A DNA stretch of 64,000 nucleotides from Streptomyces sp. NRRL B-1140 (GTDB lineage Bacteria > Actinomycetota > Actinomycetes > Streptomycetales > Streptomycetaceae): assembly GCF_001280065.1 (NCBI RefSeq), contig NZ_LGEA01000114.1, positions 328,631 to 392,630 on the forward strand, read 5' to 3'. The notes beneath the pieces were generated by a model. That model was not told the DNA's origin. It saw only the letters and a list, made by a program, of their open reading frames with translations, and searched no databases. Below, in pieces: positions 1 through 8,672 of the stretch. Positions within the stretch are counted from its first letter, which is position 1, and every line of letters begins with the position of its first letter. The position numbers were made by a program, and so were the translations under genes.

Positions 1-1
1 C

Positions 2-457
2 GGGCGCAAGCCGCTGCTGATGACGGGGATGCTCGGATTCCTGTTCCTCTCCCTGCCGTCGTTCCTGCTCATCCGGCAGGGCAGCGTCGTGCTGATCACA
101 TTGGGCCTGCTGCTGATGGGGCTCTCTCTGGTGGCGATGCTCGGCACCATGTCGGCGGCGCTGCCGGCGATCTTTCCCACGCAGGTGCGCTACGGCTCGC
201 TCTCGGTGGCCTACAACCTGGCCACCTCGATCTTCGGCGGTACGACACCACTGGTGATCACCGCTCTGATCGGAGCTTTCGGCTCGACGCTGATGCCGGC
301 GTACTACGCCATGGGCGCCGCGGCCATCGGTGTCATCGCCGTGCTGTGCATGCGGGAGACCGCCAACCAGCCTCTGGCCGGCTCCCCGCCGTCCGTGGAG
401 ACGCAGGCGGAGGCGGAGGAACTCGTCCAGGCGCAGTCCCCCCAGCCCAGGTTCTGA
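2..457 (+). CDS. MFS transporter, MHS/ProP-like family, C-terminal fragment cut by window edge
   Basis: The frame is open from the first bases of the window and ends at a TGA. About 150 residues remain, covering the last transmembrane helices of a major facilitator permease: hydrophobic helices alternate with a motif (IFPTQVRYGSLSVAYNLATS, then FGGTTPLV) that is characteristic of the metabolite:H+ symporter branch, which includes proline/betaine and organic acid carriers. A hydrophilic cytoplasmic tail rich in Glu/Ala/Pro follows. The substrate cannot be read from this part. A GC-rich hairpin lies directly downstream and probably ends the transcript. Confidence 0.85.
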   Translation, partial: GRKPLLMTGMLGFLFLSLPSFLLIRQGSVVLITLGLLLMGLSLVAMLGTMSAALPAIFPTQVRYGSLSVAYNLATSIFGGTTPLVITALIGAFGSTLMPAYYAMGAAAIGVIAVLCMRETANQPLAGSPPSVETQAEAEELVQAQSPQPRF

Positions 458-469
458 CCGATGTGAGAA

Positions 470-497
470 GCCCCGTCCGCGATCGCGCGGGCGGGGC
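470..497 (+). terminator. Rho-independent-like hairpin after the MHS permease
   Basis: A 12-bp stem (GCCCCGTCCGCG at 470-481 with CGCGGGCGGGGC at 486-497, one G-T wobble) closes a 4-base loop ATCG and is followed by CTT. It sits 13 bases after the permease stop codon. Actinobacterial terminators often lack a long U tract, so this is a good candidate. Confidence 0.7.
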
Positions 498-570
498 CTT
501 CGGCGGTTGGGCCCGGGCAGAGCGGGAACACGGTGCGCGCTACGACTCCCGAGGCGAGGCCGGTAAGGCG

Positions 571-984
571 ATGACCGAGTACGAACGTTCCCGCACGATG
601 CCCGCAGGGCCCGAGCACGTCTTCGACCAGGCAGCGAACGTCGGGCGTCTGGACAGCTGGCTGCCGGAGGAGCTGCACGTGCAGGCCGGGGAACCGCCGG
701 CCGTCACCGTGCACGAGGACCGCACCGACGAGGACACCGACGCCGTGTTGCGCGCCCGGCCGGAGCAGATGCGGCTCGAATGGGGCACCCGTGAGCAGGG
801 CGGTTACGCGGGCTGGCTGCAGGTCGCCGGGCTCGACGGCGGAACCAGTGAGGTGACCGTGCACCTGTCGTTCTTCGACGACGGTCACGACCCGGGCGAG
901 CGGGCCGCCGCCGACGCCCTGGACAGCAGCCTGCGACGGCTGGAGGAGCAGGTGCGGCTGCGCGTCGACCACGCGGCCGGCTGA
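571..984 (+). CDS. SRPBCC (START/Bet v1-like) family protein
   Basis: A 137-residue protein that begins MTEYERSRTMPAGPEHVFDQ, the usual first strand and helix of the polyketide cyclase/START-like fold. The pattern of an early -A(x)VFDxAAN-VGRLDxWLP- segment, a central run of beta strands and a long C-terminal helix (DALDSSLRRLEEQVRLRVD) fits the family, as does the length. The start at 571 is preceded by a purine-rich stretch; the frame is open further upstream but that part reads through the terminator and is not protein-like. These domains bind hydrophobic ligands or act as stress or cyclase proteins; the specific ligand is unknown. The next gene begins 6 bases later, so the two may be co-transcribed. 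Confidence 0.7.
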   Translation: MTEYERSRTMPAGPEHVFDQAANVGRLDSWLPEELHVQAGEPPAVTVHEDRTDEDTDAVLRARPEQMRLEWGTREQGGYAGWLQVAGLDGGTSEVTVHLSFFDDGHDPGERAAADALDSSLRRLEEQVRLRVDHAAG

Positions 985-990
985 CCCGTC

Positions 991-1296
991 GTGGCGCGTG
1001 TGAAGCGGTACGCGGTGGCGGCGTCCGGGCAGTGGACCGACGAGGAGGAAGGGCGGCGGCTGCCGTCGGGTGAGGTGCACGCCTGGGAGCCGGGCCACAA
1101 CGAGACGGTCTGCGGCCTGTCCCTCAGCCGTTCCCGGCTGGTCCGCTTCCCGCACGTGGGCTGGCCGGACACGTTCCCGGAGTCCGGCGGCGCCGCCGAC
1201 CGGGTGCGGCGTCTGTGCCCGCGCTGCGCGTCGGTGGCGGGACGCCGCGGCCCGGACGCCCGCCCGCGCTGGCACCGCACAAACCCGCGCCCGTGA
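991..1296 (+). CDS. Small hypothetical protein with a Cys/His putative metal site
   Basis: A 101-residue protein with a GTG start, six bases after the SRPBCC gene. It carries HAWEPGHNETVCGLSL and later RRLCPRCASVAG, that is one cysteine about residue 41 and a CxxC pair near residues 76-79, with histidines nearby. This could be a zinc site. Small orphan proteins of this make-up are common in Streptomyces, but I do not recognise a function. Its close spacing suggests translation from the SRPBCC transcript. Confidence 0.55.
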   Translation: MARVKRYAVAASGQWTDEEEGRRLPSGEVHAWEPGHNETVCGLSLSRSRLVRFPHVGWPDTFPESGGAADRVRRLCPRCASVAGRRGPDARPRWHRTNPRP

Positions 1297-1316
1297 GGCG
1301 GGTCGTGGTTCACGGC

Positions 1317-1362
1317 CCTCGGCATCACCCGCAGGGGCGAGGGCGCGGCCGGCATGCCGAGG
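1317..1362. terminator. Possible bidirectional hairpin between convergent genes
   Basis: CCTCGGCAT (1317-1325) pairs with ATGCCGAGG (1354-1362) around a 28-base GC-rich interior. It lies between the converging ends of the small hypothetical gene and the MarR gene. The loop is long, so this is a weak call. Confidence 0.35.
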
Positions 1363-1369
1363 CGTGACG

Positions 1370-1849
1370 TCACTCTCCCGCGGAGCCCTCCCGCCGGGCA
1401 CGTCGTCCGGCCGCGGCGACGTCCCGCATGGCCAGCAGGAAACGCCTGACCACGACCAGTTCCGCTTCGTCGAAGGAACGCATCGAGTCGACCATCTCGT
1501 GGATCAGCGGCCCGAAGAAGGACCAGCCCAGCCGGACGGCCTCGTCCCGCACGACCAGCAGCACGCGCCGTCGGTCCTCGGTGTCCCGTTCCCGGCGCAC
1601 CAGTTCCAGCCGCTCCAGCCGGTCGATCAGGGCCGTGGTCGACGCCGAGTTCACCCCCAGTTGCGCGCCCAGCCACCCCGGGGTGGCCCGCACGCCCTCG
1701 CGGCCGGCGTCGAGCAGGTGGATCAACGCCCGTACATCGGTGGGATGGAGCCCATTGCGGCCTGCGAACTCCGCCGCGAACAGGTCCAGTTCCAGCGTCA
1801 CGGCCCGCAGCAGATGCACCAGTCGCAGACCGGGATCCTGGTCGTCCAT
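1370..1849 (-). CDS. MarR family transcriptional regulator
   Basis: A 159-residue winged-helix protein. Residues about 35-100 hold the MarR core: helices with TPGWLGAQLGVNSASTTALIDRLERLELV as support and recognition helices, followed by the wing RERDTEDRRRVLL with the conserved D-x-R-R-x. The C-terminal helices would form the dimer interface. It is transcribed divergently from the alpha/beta hydrolase at 1914, with only 64 bases between the starts, and an inverted repeat sits in that gap. Autoregulation plus control of the hydrolase by a small ligand is the usual arrangement; the ligand is unknown. Confidence 0.85.
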   Translation of the reverse strand: MDDQDPGLRLVHLLRAVTLELDLFAAEFAGRNGLHPTDVRALIHLLDAGREGVRATPGWLGAQLGVNSASTTALIDRLERLELVRRERDTEDRRRVLLVVRDEAVRLGWSFFGPLIHEMVDSMRSFDEAELVVVRRFLLAMRDVAAAGRRARREGSAGE

Positions 1850-1863
1850 GCTTCACTCCCCTA

Positions 1864-1885
1864 ATATCTCGTTGGTCGAGAGTAT
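1864..1885. promoter_or_regulatory. Candidate MarR operator between divergent genes
   Basis: CTCG and CGAG flank TTGGT, and the arms extend imperfectly outward (ATATCTCG ... CGAGAGTAT). The repeat lies midway in the 64-base space between the MarR gene and the alpha/beta hydrolase, where a MarR dimer would block both promoters. Confidence 0.5.
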
Positions 1886-1913
1886 CGGTGAACGAGTCAT
1901 ATGGGGCGGGGAC

Positions 1914-2753
1914 ATGGATGACACGGCAGCGTTCTTCAGGGCGTACGACGACGTCCTGCGACAGTGGCCGGGAGAGGTGCACGGCGTCGACGTCCCCACC
2001 CCCTACGGCACGACCCGGGTCCAGATCAGCGGGCACGAGGACGGCACCCCGCTCGTCCTGCTGCCCGGCGGCGGAACCACCTCGGCCGCCTGGTTCGCCA
2101 CCGCGGGCGCCCTGGCCCGGGCCCACCGCATCCACGCCGTCGACCTCATGGGCGACATCGGCCGCAGCGTTCACGACGGGGCACCGCTACGCGGCGCAGC
2201 GGACCTGACGGCCTGGCTCGACGCCCTCTTCGACGCGCTGAACCTCGACGGCGCGCACCTGTGCGGTCACTCCTACGGCGCCTGGATCGCCCTGCGCTAC
2301 GCACTGCACGCGCCCCATCGGCTCGGCAGGCTGGCCCTGCTCGACCCGGTCAACTGCTTCACCGGCATGAGCCCGCGCTACCTCGCCCGCGCCCTGCCCA
2401 TGCTGCTGAGGCCCAGCGCCGAGCGGGTGCACTCCTTCCACCGGTGGGAGACCGGCCGTGACCCCGAGGATCCGGTGTGGCGGGCGTTCCTGGGGAGCAC
2501 CGCCGCCGCCCGCCGGTCGAAGGTCGTGGCCATGCGGCGCCCCAAGGCTCCGGAACTCGCGGCGTGCACCGTACCGACCCTGGTGCTCCTGGCGGAACGC
2601 AGCCGCGCCCACGACCCGCGGCGTGCGGCGGCCGCCGCGCGCCGGCTCCTGCCCTCGGCGCGCGTCGTCACCCTGTCCGGTGCCTCCCACCACTCCCTGC
2701 CCACCGAGCGACCGGCCGAAGTCAACCGGCTGCTGCGGGAGTTCTTCGCCTGA
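1914..2753 (+). CDS. Alpha/beta hydrolase fold protein
   Basis: A 279-residue hydrolase. The oxyanion-hole segment VLLPGGGTTSAAW lies near residues 47-60, the nucleophile elbow LCGHSYGAW puts the catalytic serine at residue 120, and a late GASHHSLP segment near residue 260 supplies the histidine. The start is the ATG that follows GGGGCGGGGAC; longer in-frame versions would read through the divergent MarR gene. Esterase, lactonase or C-C hydrolase activities all occur in this fold, so the substrate is open. The divergent MarR regulator probably controls it. A Rieske oxygenase converges on it from downstream. Confidence 0.85.
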   Translation: MDDTAAFFRAYDDVLRQWPGEVHGVDVPTPYGTTRVQISGHEDGTPLVLLPGGGTTSAAWFATAGALARAHRIHAVDLMGDIGRSVHDGAPLRGAADLTAWLDALFDALNLDGAHLCGHSYGAWIALRYALHAPHRLGRLALLDPVNCFTGMSPRYLARALPMLLRPSAERVHSFHRWETGRDPEDPVWRAFLGSTAAARRSKVVAMRRPKAPELAACTVPTLVLLAERSRAHDPRRAAAAARRLLPSARVVTLSGASHHSLPTERPAEVNRLLREFFA

Positions 2754-2764
2754 ACCCCCGCCCC

Positions 2765-2784
2765 GGCGGGTCCGCGGGCCCGCC
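2765..2784. terminator. Hairpin between convergent hydrolase and Rieske genes
   Basis: GGCGGG (2765-2770) pairs with CCCGCC (2779-2784) in the 32-base space between two converging stop codons. This is a plausible shared terminator. Confidence 0.45.
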
Positions 2785-2785
2785 C

Positions 2786-3967
2786 CTAAGGGGTGTCCGG
2801 CACCGCCGCCGGATCGCGGCCCTGCCCGGTGCAGACCGAGGCGGCACCGCAGGCGGCGGCCCGGGGGCGGATGGGGACGCCGTTGGTGCGCAGCACCTCG
2901 CGGACGTCCAGGATCAGGGAGAACACCTCTCGATTGCGGTCCTCGCCCTGCTCGTCCCAGGCCCGCTGCTCCGCTTCGACGGCCATCCGGTCCTCGGCGA
3001 ACACCCGCTCGGTGAAACGCCTGATGAGGGGCCAGGCCAGCCGCAGGGCGCCGGGGATCCGCGGCTTCTCGATCATGAGCAGTCCGAAGGTGTGGCAGCG
3101 GCGCTGCTCGGCGTCCTCGGGCACGTAGGCGACCCAGAGACGGAAGGCCGGCCGCTCGGCGTTCTCCGGGACCAGGTCGAGGGTCTGGTACGGGTACTCG
3201 GTGCGGATCGTCATGACGTCGCGGGAGTCGCTGCCCCCGATTCCCTCGGCGGCCAGCAGGCCGGCCCCGCGGTTGCGCTTGCCCCCGGCGTGGCTGAAGA
3301 GGTACCTGGCCTCCACCGACCGCTCGTCGGTGCGGGAGTCGAGCAGTTCGGGGTGGAGTCGTCCGACCACGCCCCGGTGCAGGAACTGGTGGTTCATGTC
3401 GAGCAGGTTCTCGTGCATGAACGAGTAGTGGCAGCGCACGGTCCGGGAGTAGGTCATCGTCCGGTACCGAGGCGAGCCGAACGCGGGCAGGTCGGGCAGC
3501 GAAGCGGCGGCCGCCCTTTCCGGGTCGCCGGGGAACACGAAGACCAGACCGTAGGCCTCGCGCACGGGGTAGCCGCGCACGCCGCGCGGGGGCCGGCCGT
3601 CGCCTTTGGAGAGGTACGGGATCTGCGAGATGCGTCCGTCGCCGCGATAGGCCCAGGCGTGATAGCAGCAGCGGAGGGTCTCACCCTCCACGACGCCCAT
3701 GCTCAGCGGCACCTGCCGGTGGGCGCACCGGTCCTCCAGTGCGTACACGGTGCCGCTCTGCCCGCGGAAGAGCGCGATGCGCTCCCCGGCGAACGTCGCC
3801 GCGAAGGCCCGTTCGCGCCGCACGTTCTTCGACAGGGCAATGGGATACCAGAAGTCCGGGTTCGCCCCGACGCGCCGGAGATCCACCACGCCCGTACCCG
3901 GGTCACGGTGCTCCGCCGGCCACGCGGCCCCGGTGGGGAAGGCCCCGGCCTCGTCGGTCTCGGTCAT
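2786..3967 (-). CDS. Rieske non-heme iron oxygenase, alpha subunit (aromatic ring-hydroxylating / O-demethylase type)
   Basis: 393 residues from the ATG that follows GAGGGAGAGGT. The Rieske [2Fe-2S] site is CAH at 81-83 and CCYH at 100-103. The mononuclear iron site is visible as HENLLDMNHQFLH, with D190, H193 and H197 as the bridging Asp and His ligands. Length and layout resemble the vanillate O-demethylase/pheophorbide oxygenase group rather than the larger naphthalene-dioxygenase subunits. No reductase or ferredoxin gene lies nearby, so electron transfer partners must be encoded elsewhere. It would hydroxylate or demethylate an aromatic or macrocyclic substrate in the cytoplasm; which one is not indicated. 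Confidence 0.85.
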   Translation of the reverse strand: MTETDEAGAFPTGAAWPAEHRDPGTGVVDLRRVGANPDFWYPIALSKNVRRERAFAATFAGERIALFRGQSGTVYALEDRCAHRQVPLSMGVVEGETLRCCYHAWAYRGDGRISQIPYLSKGDGRPPRGVRGYPVREAYGLVFVFPGDPERAAAASLPDLPAFGSPRYRTMTYSRTVRCHYSFMHENLLDMNHQFLHRGVVGRLHPELLDSRTDERSVEARYLFSHAGGKRNRGAGLLAAEGIGGSDSRDVMTIRTEYPYQTLDLVPENAERPAFRLWVAYVPEDAEQRRCHTFGLLMIEKPRIPGALRLAWPLIRRFTERVFAEDRMAVEAEQRAWDEQGEDRNREVFSLILDVREVLRTNGVPIRPRAAACGAASVCTGQGRDPAAVPDTP

Positions 3968-4112
3968 ACCTCTCCCTCGCGCGTACGGGCAGCGACAGCC
4001 GCACGTCCCCGTCGGGCAGCACCGGGCTGCCGGTGCGGGCGCCCGGCACGGCCCAGTCTCACCGCGCCGCACCGCTCACGCCCTGCCCGGCGCGTACGGA
4101 CGGGTGACGTGG

Positions 4113-4658
4113 CTAGAGGTCGTTCTCGGGCAGACCGGCCAGCCCCGTTTCGCGCATGATGCGGTCCACGGTCTGCCGCAGGGTGCTCTCGGCACCGATG
4201 ACCGTTTCCACGCCGCCGGGCAGCAGGTCCAGTTCCCGGTACCACTCGCGCAGCCGCGGCTCGCCGATCTCGTTCGCGATCGGCTTGGTGGCATGACGGA
4301 CGAGGGTCTGCTCGAACGGCACGTGCAGGTAGTACCCGTGGGTCGGGCCGCGGTGGTCGGCGCGCAGCCGGGTGAGCATCTCGCCGTAGCGGTCGGCGTA
4401 CAGGATCCCCTCGACCACGACGTGGTACCCGGCGTCGAGGGCATAGCGTGCCGTCAGGTCGATCAGACCGATGTTCGCCGCGCCGGGCCGGTCTCTCTCC
4501 CGGAGCACGACACGGCGCAGGTTGTCCTGCCCGACCAGCGCCACCCCCCGCCCGAACCTCTCGCGTACCCCGGCTGCGACGGACGACTTTCCCGCCCCGC
4601 TGTTGCCCCGCAGCACGACCAGCCGGGTCTGTTCGGTCCCCACTCTCACGGAGGGCAC
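4113..4658 (-). CDS. P-loop kinase-like protein (AAA_33 / zeta-toxin-like fold)
   Basis: A 181-residue protein with Walker A GNSGAGKSS at residues 18-26. A following QDNLRR segment and a VVVEGILYADRYGEML segment are typical of small nucleoside or antibiotic kinases related to the zeta-toxin and chloramphenicol phosphotransferase fold. The C-terminal part has the LREWYRELDLL lid-like region. No antitoxin is adjacent, so a toxin role is not supported. It is probably a small-molecule phosphotransferase with unknown substrate. The stop lies near the end of an upstream same-strand gene pair (membrane protein, GNAT), which may share the transcript. Confidence 0.7.
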   Translation of the reverse strand: MPSVRVGTEQTRLVVLRGNSGAGKSSVAAGVRERFGRGVALVGQDNLRRVVLRERDRPGAANIGLIDLTARYALDAGYHVVVEGILYADRYGEMLTRLRADHRGPTHGYYLHVPFEQTLVRHATKPIANEIGEPRLREWYRELDLLPGGVETVIGAESTLRQTVDRIMRETGLAGLPENDL

Positions 4659-4659
4659 C

Positions 4660-5187
4660 CTACGACGGACCGTGGCGGGGCTCGGGCACTGGGCCGACGG
4701 CCACCGGCGCCGGCCTGCGACCGGGTGTCCACAGCCAGGTGCGCTTGCGGGTGCGGCCCGCGATGTCCGTGCTGTGCAGTGCCGCCACCGCCGTCATGAA
4801 CGGCCACGCGAGGAAGGTCGCGCCGAGCTGGGCGAAGGCCCCGTCCGTGCCGATCGCGACGACCAGGAACTCGACGGGGAAGACGAGCGCCCCGAGCAGT
4901 GCTCCCACGAGGGTGAGGCCCCACCGGCGGGTGAGGACAGGGGCCGAGAGGGCCAGCCCGCCGGCGAGGACCAGCCCCATCAGCACACCGGCCAGCAGAC
5001 TTCCTCCGGTGAGCAGCCCGCCGTAGCGCAGATCGCGGGCGGCGAGCCCGGTGTCCCCTCCTCGGACGAACTCCACCAGGGCCACCCCCAGGGCGAGAGC
5101 GGCCCACGGCAGGCCCGGGACGCACGCCATCAGCAGGCCCACTCGCAGACCGCGTCCCACGGTCCCCCGCCTCTCGATGCGTTCCAT
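4660..5187 (-). CDS. Small integral membrane protein
   Basis: 175 residues, starting at an ATG that overlaps the stop codon of the upstream acetyltransferase (TGATG), which implies translational coupling. Four hydrophobic segments are visible: VGLLMACVPGLPWAALALGVALV, GGLLTGGSLLAGVLMGLVLAGGLAL, WGLTLVGALLGALVFPVEFLVVAI and LGATFLAWPFMTAVAAL, followed by a basic cytoplasmic tail. I do not recognise a family or function. Confidence 0.6.
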   Translation of the reverse strand: MERIERRGTVGRGLRVGLLMACVPGLPWAALALGVALVEFVRGGDTGLAARDLRYGGLLTGGSLLAGVLMGLVLAGGLALSAPVLTRRWGLTLVGALLGALVFPVEFLVVAIGTDGAFAQLGATFLAWPFMTAVAALHSTDIAGRTRKRTWLWTPGRRPAPVAVGPVPEPRHGPS

Positions 5188-5714
5188 CAGGCCCGTACCA
5201 GTCCGCCGACCCACCAGTCGTGCGGCTTGCCGTCGTTGGCGATGCCGCGGTTGCGCAGCGTCCCTTCGACGGTGAAGCCCAGCCTCTCGGCGACGGCACG
5301 CGATCCGGTGTTGCCGGCCATGGCCCACCATTCGATGCGGTGGACGTCGAGCGTGGCCCACCCCCAGTCGCACAGCGCCCGCGCGGCCTCGGCCGAATAG
5401 CCCTGGCCGCGCTGGTCCTTGACCGCCCAGTAGCCGAGCTCGTAGACGCCCGCGCTCACCTTGGTCAGGCAGTACGAGCCGACGAGCGCCACGGTGTCCT
5501 TGCGGAACGCCCCGAGGACGTAGTCCTTGTCGGCGGCCCAGCCCTCGCGCCCCTCGCGGACCATCTTCTCGGCGTCCTGCCGCCCGAAGGGCACGGGCAC
5601 CGGTGTGTAGAACTGGATGTCCTCGTCCTGGCAGGCGTCGTGCACCGCGTCCACGTCGCCCGGCTCGAAGGCCCTCAGCAGCAGACGCCCGGTCTCAAGT
5701 GTCACTGGATCCAC
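5187..5714 (-). CDS. GNAT family N-acetyltransferase (RimJ/RimL-like)
   Basis: 175 residues that begin LETGRLLLRAFEPGDVDAV, the signature opening of RimJ/RimL-type acetyltransferases. The acetyl-CoA loop DQRGQGYSAEAARAL lies about residues 98-112, and WWAMAGNTGSRAVAERLGFTVEGTLR is the conserved C-terminal strand and helix. The acceptor could be a ribosomal protein N terminus or a small amine. It is coupled to the membrane protein just downstream. Confidence 0.85.
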   Translation of the reverse strand: MDPVTLETGRLLLRAFEPGDVDAVHDACQDEDIQFYTPVPVPFGRQDAEKMVREGREGWAADKDYVLGAFRKDTVALVGSYCLTKVSAGVYELGYWAVKDQRGQGYSAEAARALCDWGWATLDVHRIEWWAMAGNTGSRAVAERLGFTVEGTLRNRGIANDGKPHDWWVGGLVRA

Positions 5715-5769
5715 CGCGTCAGTATGGGCGCCGCATCGAGCCCGCGACCATCGAATATCACCTCGTCCC

Positions 5770-8670
5770 TCACTCCTCGTCGCGCAGCTGGGCCGCCAGG
5801 GAGGTCAGCGGCTCCGTCTCCTCGGTGTGGCCCAGTGCGGTCAGGCGGACGACGGCCGCGTCCAGCCTGGTGAGGGCGGGGGCGGGACGCTCCAGGTAGA
5901 GGCCCTCCACGACACCCGCGAGGCGCACGCACTCGGCCCATTCGCCGGCCCGGTCGTCGTCCCGCCCCGGCTCGCCGAGCAGGGTGAGTGCCTTGTCCAG
6001 AGCCGCCAGGGCGTCCTCGTACGCGCCGGCGTAGGCGTTGACCCTCCCGTACTCGTAGGCCAGGGCCGTGTCCAGGGAGCGGCCGTGGGCCTCGTACCCG
6101 GCGGCGCGGGCCTCGTCGGCGATCCGGCCGGCGTCGGCGAGGACGGCCAGGGCGTCGGCCAGTCCGTCGGCGCCCTGCTGCTGCGCCCGCAGACGGGCGA
6201 GTTCACGCAGGGAGTTGCTGAGGTACTCGTAGCGCGGGTCCTCGGCGTGGGCGGCGAGCGCCTGGTCGGCGGCCTCGCGGGCCCGGCCGAACTCACCGGA
6301 CTCGGCGAGGAGTACGGCCGTCTCCGCGGCGATCATGGCGTGGCTGCCCGGGTCGTCGTCCCAGCCGGCCGACTCGGCCGCGAGCGCGACGAACTCCGCC
6401 GTGGCGGCCTTGAGGTCGTCCCCCGTGTGCAGTGCTCGGGCGCGGGTCAGACGCAGCTGGGCCACGAGCCGGTCGTCCAGCTCTCCGGCGGCCACGTCCG
6501 GTTCGGCCAGCAGGGAGTCGAGCAGCGCGATGCAGTCCTCGACGCGGCCCAGGTCGAGGCTGAGCTGGGCGGCGTTGCTGTAGGTGCAGTACGCGTCGGT
6601 CCGGCTGCCGTGCCGCAGGTCCAGCTCCGCCGCGCGCGTCAGGTGCCGCAGCGCCTCCTCGGGCCTGCCCAGATGCATGCAGGCCTCGGCCAGGTCGGTG
6701 TGCAGGCGGGTGGTGCCGACCGCCTCGGCCGGCCAGTCGGCGGCCAGGCGCAGTCCCTCCGCCAGATCGTTGTACGCGGCCTGGGGGTCCTGGAGGACGA
6801 GCCGGAGGCGGCCGCGCAGTCCGAGCGTGCGGGGCAGGTGCCAGGCGGGGCCGTGGGCCTTCAGCCGGTCCAGGAGGGCGTCGGCCTCGGTGACCGCGGC
6901 GGGCAGGTCGCCGGAGAGGGCGTGGGTGGTGACCCGCAGCATGTGTGCGCTCGAGATCTGCCCGGCGATGTCGTGCCGGGCGGCGAACGCGCTGAGCAGG
7001 TCCGCCTCGGCGAAGACCGGCGCGATGTGCTCCTGGCTCCGGGTCGTCTGCAGACGCAGGGCGAGCGCGCTCGCCCGCAGCCGCAGCAGGCGCGCCTCCT
7101 GGTGCGGGGTGAGGCCGGGCGTCTCCTCGTGCGTGCGGACCATGACCGCGTGGGAGTCGGTGAGGGCGGTGGCCTTGGCCTGCGGTCCGTCGGCGCCCTC
7201 CGCGAGGATCTCGGCGTTCGCGAGCAGGGCGCCGGCCCGGGTGATCGCGGCGTCGCCCGGCGCGCCGGCGTCGTCGTACAGGGCCGCGGCTTCCTCGTTC
7301 AGGGCGGCGGCGTCGGTGAACCGGTCCTTCTCGTGCGCCCGGTTCGCCTCTTCGGCCAGCAGGTCGGCGCGCAGCCGGACGACCGGTCCCACGGCCGGGT
7401 CGTCGGGGTGGGTGTAGTCGCGGGCGGTGACGAGGGTGCGCAGCCGCGCCCAGCAGGCCCGGGCGTCCGGGTGACCCTGCTCGGTCAACGCCCTTGCGCG
7501 CTGGATGAGTTCGGTGATCGATTCGGGGACGGCCGGGGTCACGTCGTCGAGGCTGCGGGTGCGCAGGGTCAGCTCCAGGGTGTCCAGGAGCGGGGCGCGG
7601 TCCAGGCGGTCCCTGCGGCGGTCGGTGTGGGCCGTGGTTGCGTTGCGGGCGTCGAAGCGGGCGGCGAGGTCGTCGGCACGGCTGCGCACCTCGGCGCGCA
7701 GGCCGGCGGCGGTCCAGGTGCGGCCGGTGTATCCGGCGGCGGGCAGCTCGCCGTGGCCGAGCAGTTCGACGCGCTGGAGGAGGACCTCCACGCCGGTGAG
7801 AAAGTCGAGCTGGTCGAGCGGCGAGTCGACCTCGTCGAAGAGGTTCCGGTTCTCGGCGAGCAGCTCCAGGCCGCGGGCCTCGTTGCCGGTCAGCGCGCAG
7901 AACTCCAGGTGCCTGCCGACCTCCCCGGCCATCGAGGGGTTGCGGCGGCAGCCGCGGTAACCGGCGAGGTGGAGTTCGCGGGCCCGCTCGGCGCGGCCCG
8001 TGCGCAGCAGGGGCAGCAGCGCGTACGACAGGGAGCGGGCGGGCTCCTCCTGGCAGGACTCCTGGCCTGCCAGGACGGGCTCCCAGGCGCGCAGGGCCCG
8101 CTCGTCGTCGCCCGCGGTGAGGTGGTGGCGGGCGCGCCGGCAGATCTCGCAGGCCTCGCAGTCGCTGAGCCGGGTGCGGGTGCGGGCCGCCCACAACTCG
8201 TAGGCGAGGGTGGTGTCCTCACCGACGTGGGCGGCGAGCTGGTAGGCCTCCCCGTAGTAGGGCTGGAGGCCGAGGCCCGCCTTCTCGTAGCGGTCGCGCA
8301 TCTCGGTCAGCCACTGGCGCAGGCTGGTCAGCGGTATCTCGGGCAGGGCGCGCAGGGCGTTGGACACCCACTTGAACCGCCAGAACAGCATGTGGCGCAG
8401 GCGCTCGTCGAAGACGTCGGGCTGCTCGTCGAAGAGGGTGAGCAGACGCGCGAAGACGACCGGCGACTTCCGGGGTTCGGAGCCGTAGGTGTACGCCTCC
8501 TGGAGTTCCAGGAGCGCGCGGACCAGCGGGACCGGGTCCTCGAACTGCTCTGCGGCGTCGGCGAGTTCCTCGGCGGTGACGGTGCGGGTGCGGCCGTAGG
8601 GGCGCCGTTGGTTCTCCTGGAGCGCCTGGTACAGCTCGTCGGTGGTCTGGGGGTGGGGTGCGGTGGGCAT
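5770..8670 (-). CDS. Large tetratricopeptide-repeat protein linked to an HSP90-like gene
   Basis: 966 residues. Start is the ATG two bases after the stop of the HSP90-like gene, so the two are almost certainly translated together. From about residue 200 to the end the protein is an almost continuous array of antiparallel helix pairs with TPR-type spacing (for example EEALRHLTRAAELDLRHGS, CMHLGRPEEALRHL, EDALAALDKALTLLGEPG). The N-terminal 200 residues differ and contain CEACEIC (C171, C174, C177) followed by HH at 182-183, a possible metal site. No enzyme domain is visible. TPR arrays are scaffolds; here the natural partner is the adjacent HSP90-like chaperone. It appears unique to this neighbourhood in the window and is the largest gene here. 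Confidence 0.8.
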   Translation of the reverse strand: MPTAPHPQTTDELYQALQENQRRPYGRTRTVTAEELADAAEQFEDPVPLVRALLELQEAYTYGSEPRKSPVVFARLLTLFDEQPDVFDERLRHMLFWRFKWVSNALRALPEIPLTSLRQWLTEMRDRYEKAGLGLQPYYGEAYQLAAHVGEDTTLAYELWAARTRTRLSDCEACEICRRARHHLTAGDDERALRAWEPVLAGQESCQEEPARSLSYALLPLLRTGRAERARELHLAGYRGCRRNPSMAGEVGRHLEFCALTGNEARGLELLAENRNLFDEVDSPLDQLDFLTGVEVLLQRVELLGHGELPAAGYTGRTWTAAGLRAEVRSRADDLAARFDARNATTAHTDRRRDRLDRAPLLDTLELTLRTRSLDDVTPAVPESITELIQRARALTEQGHPDARACWARLRTLVTARDYTHPDDPAVGPVVRLRADLLAEEANRAHEKDRFTDAAALNEEAAALYDDAGAPGDAAITRAGALLANAEILAEGADGPQAKATALTDSHAVMVRTHEETPGLTPHQEARLLRLRASALALRLQTTRSQEHIAPVFAEADLLSAFAARHDIAGQISSAHMLRVTTHALSGDLPAAVTEADALLDRLKAHGPAWHLPRTLGLRGRLRLVLQDPQAAYNDLAEGLRLAADWPAEAVGTTRLHTDLAEACMHLGRPEEALRHLTRAAELDLRHGSRTDAYCTYSNAAQLSLDLGRVEDCIALLDSLLAEPDVAAGELDDRLVAQLRLTRARALHTGDDLKAATAEFVALAAESAGWDDDPGSHAMIAAETAVLLAESGEFGRAREAADQALAAHAEDPRYEYLSNSLRELARLRAQQQGADGLADALAVLADAGRIADEARAAGYEAHGRSLDTALAYEYGRVNAYAGAYEDALAALDKALTLLGEPGRDDDRAGEWAECVRLAGVVEGLYLERPAPALTRLDAAVVRLTALGHTEETEPLTSLAAQLRDEE

Positions 8671-8672
8671 CG

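Noticed and set aside
304..1401. A 365-codon minus-strand frame opposite the SRPBCC protein
   Set aside because: Arg/Pro/Ala-rich composition typical of a shadow frame; it also crosses the terminator at 470-497.
4113..4658. Zeta-toxin reading of the P-loop kinase
   Set aside because: No antitoxin-like gene is adjacent and the fold is shared by many metabolic kinases.
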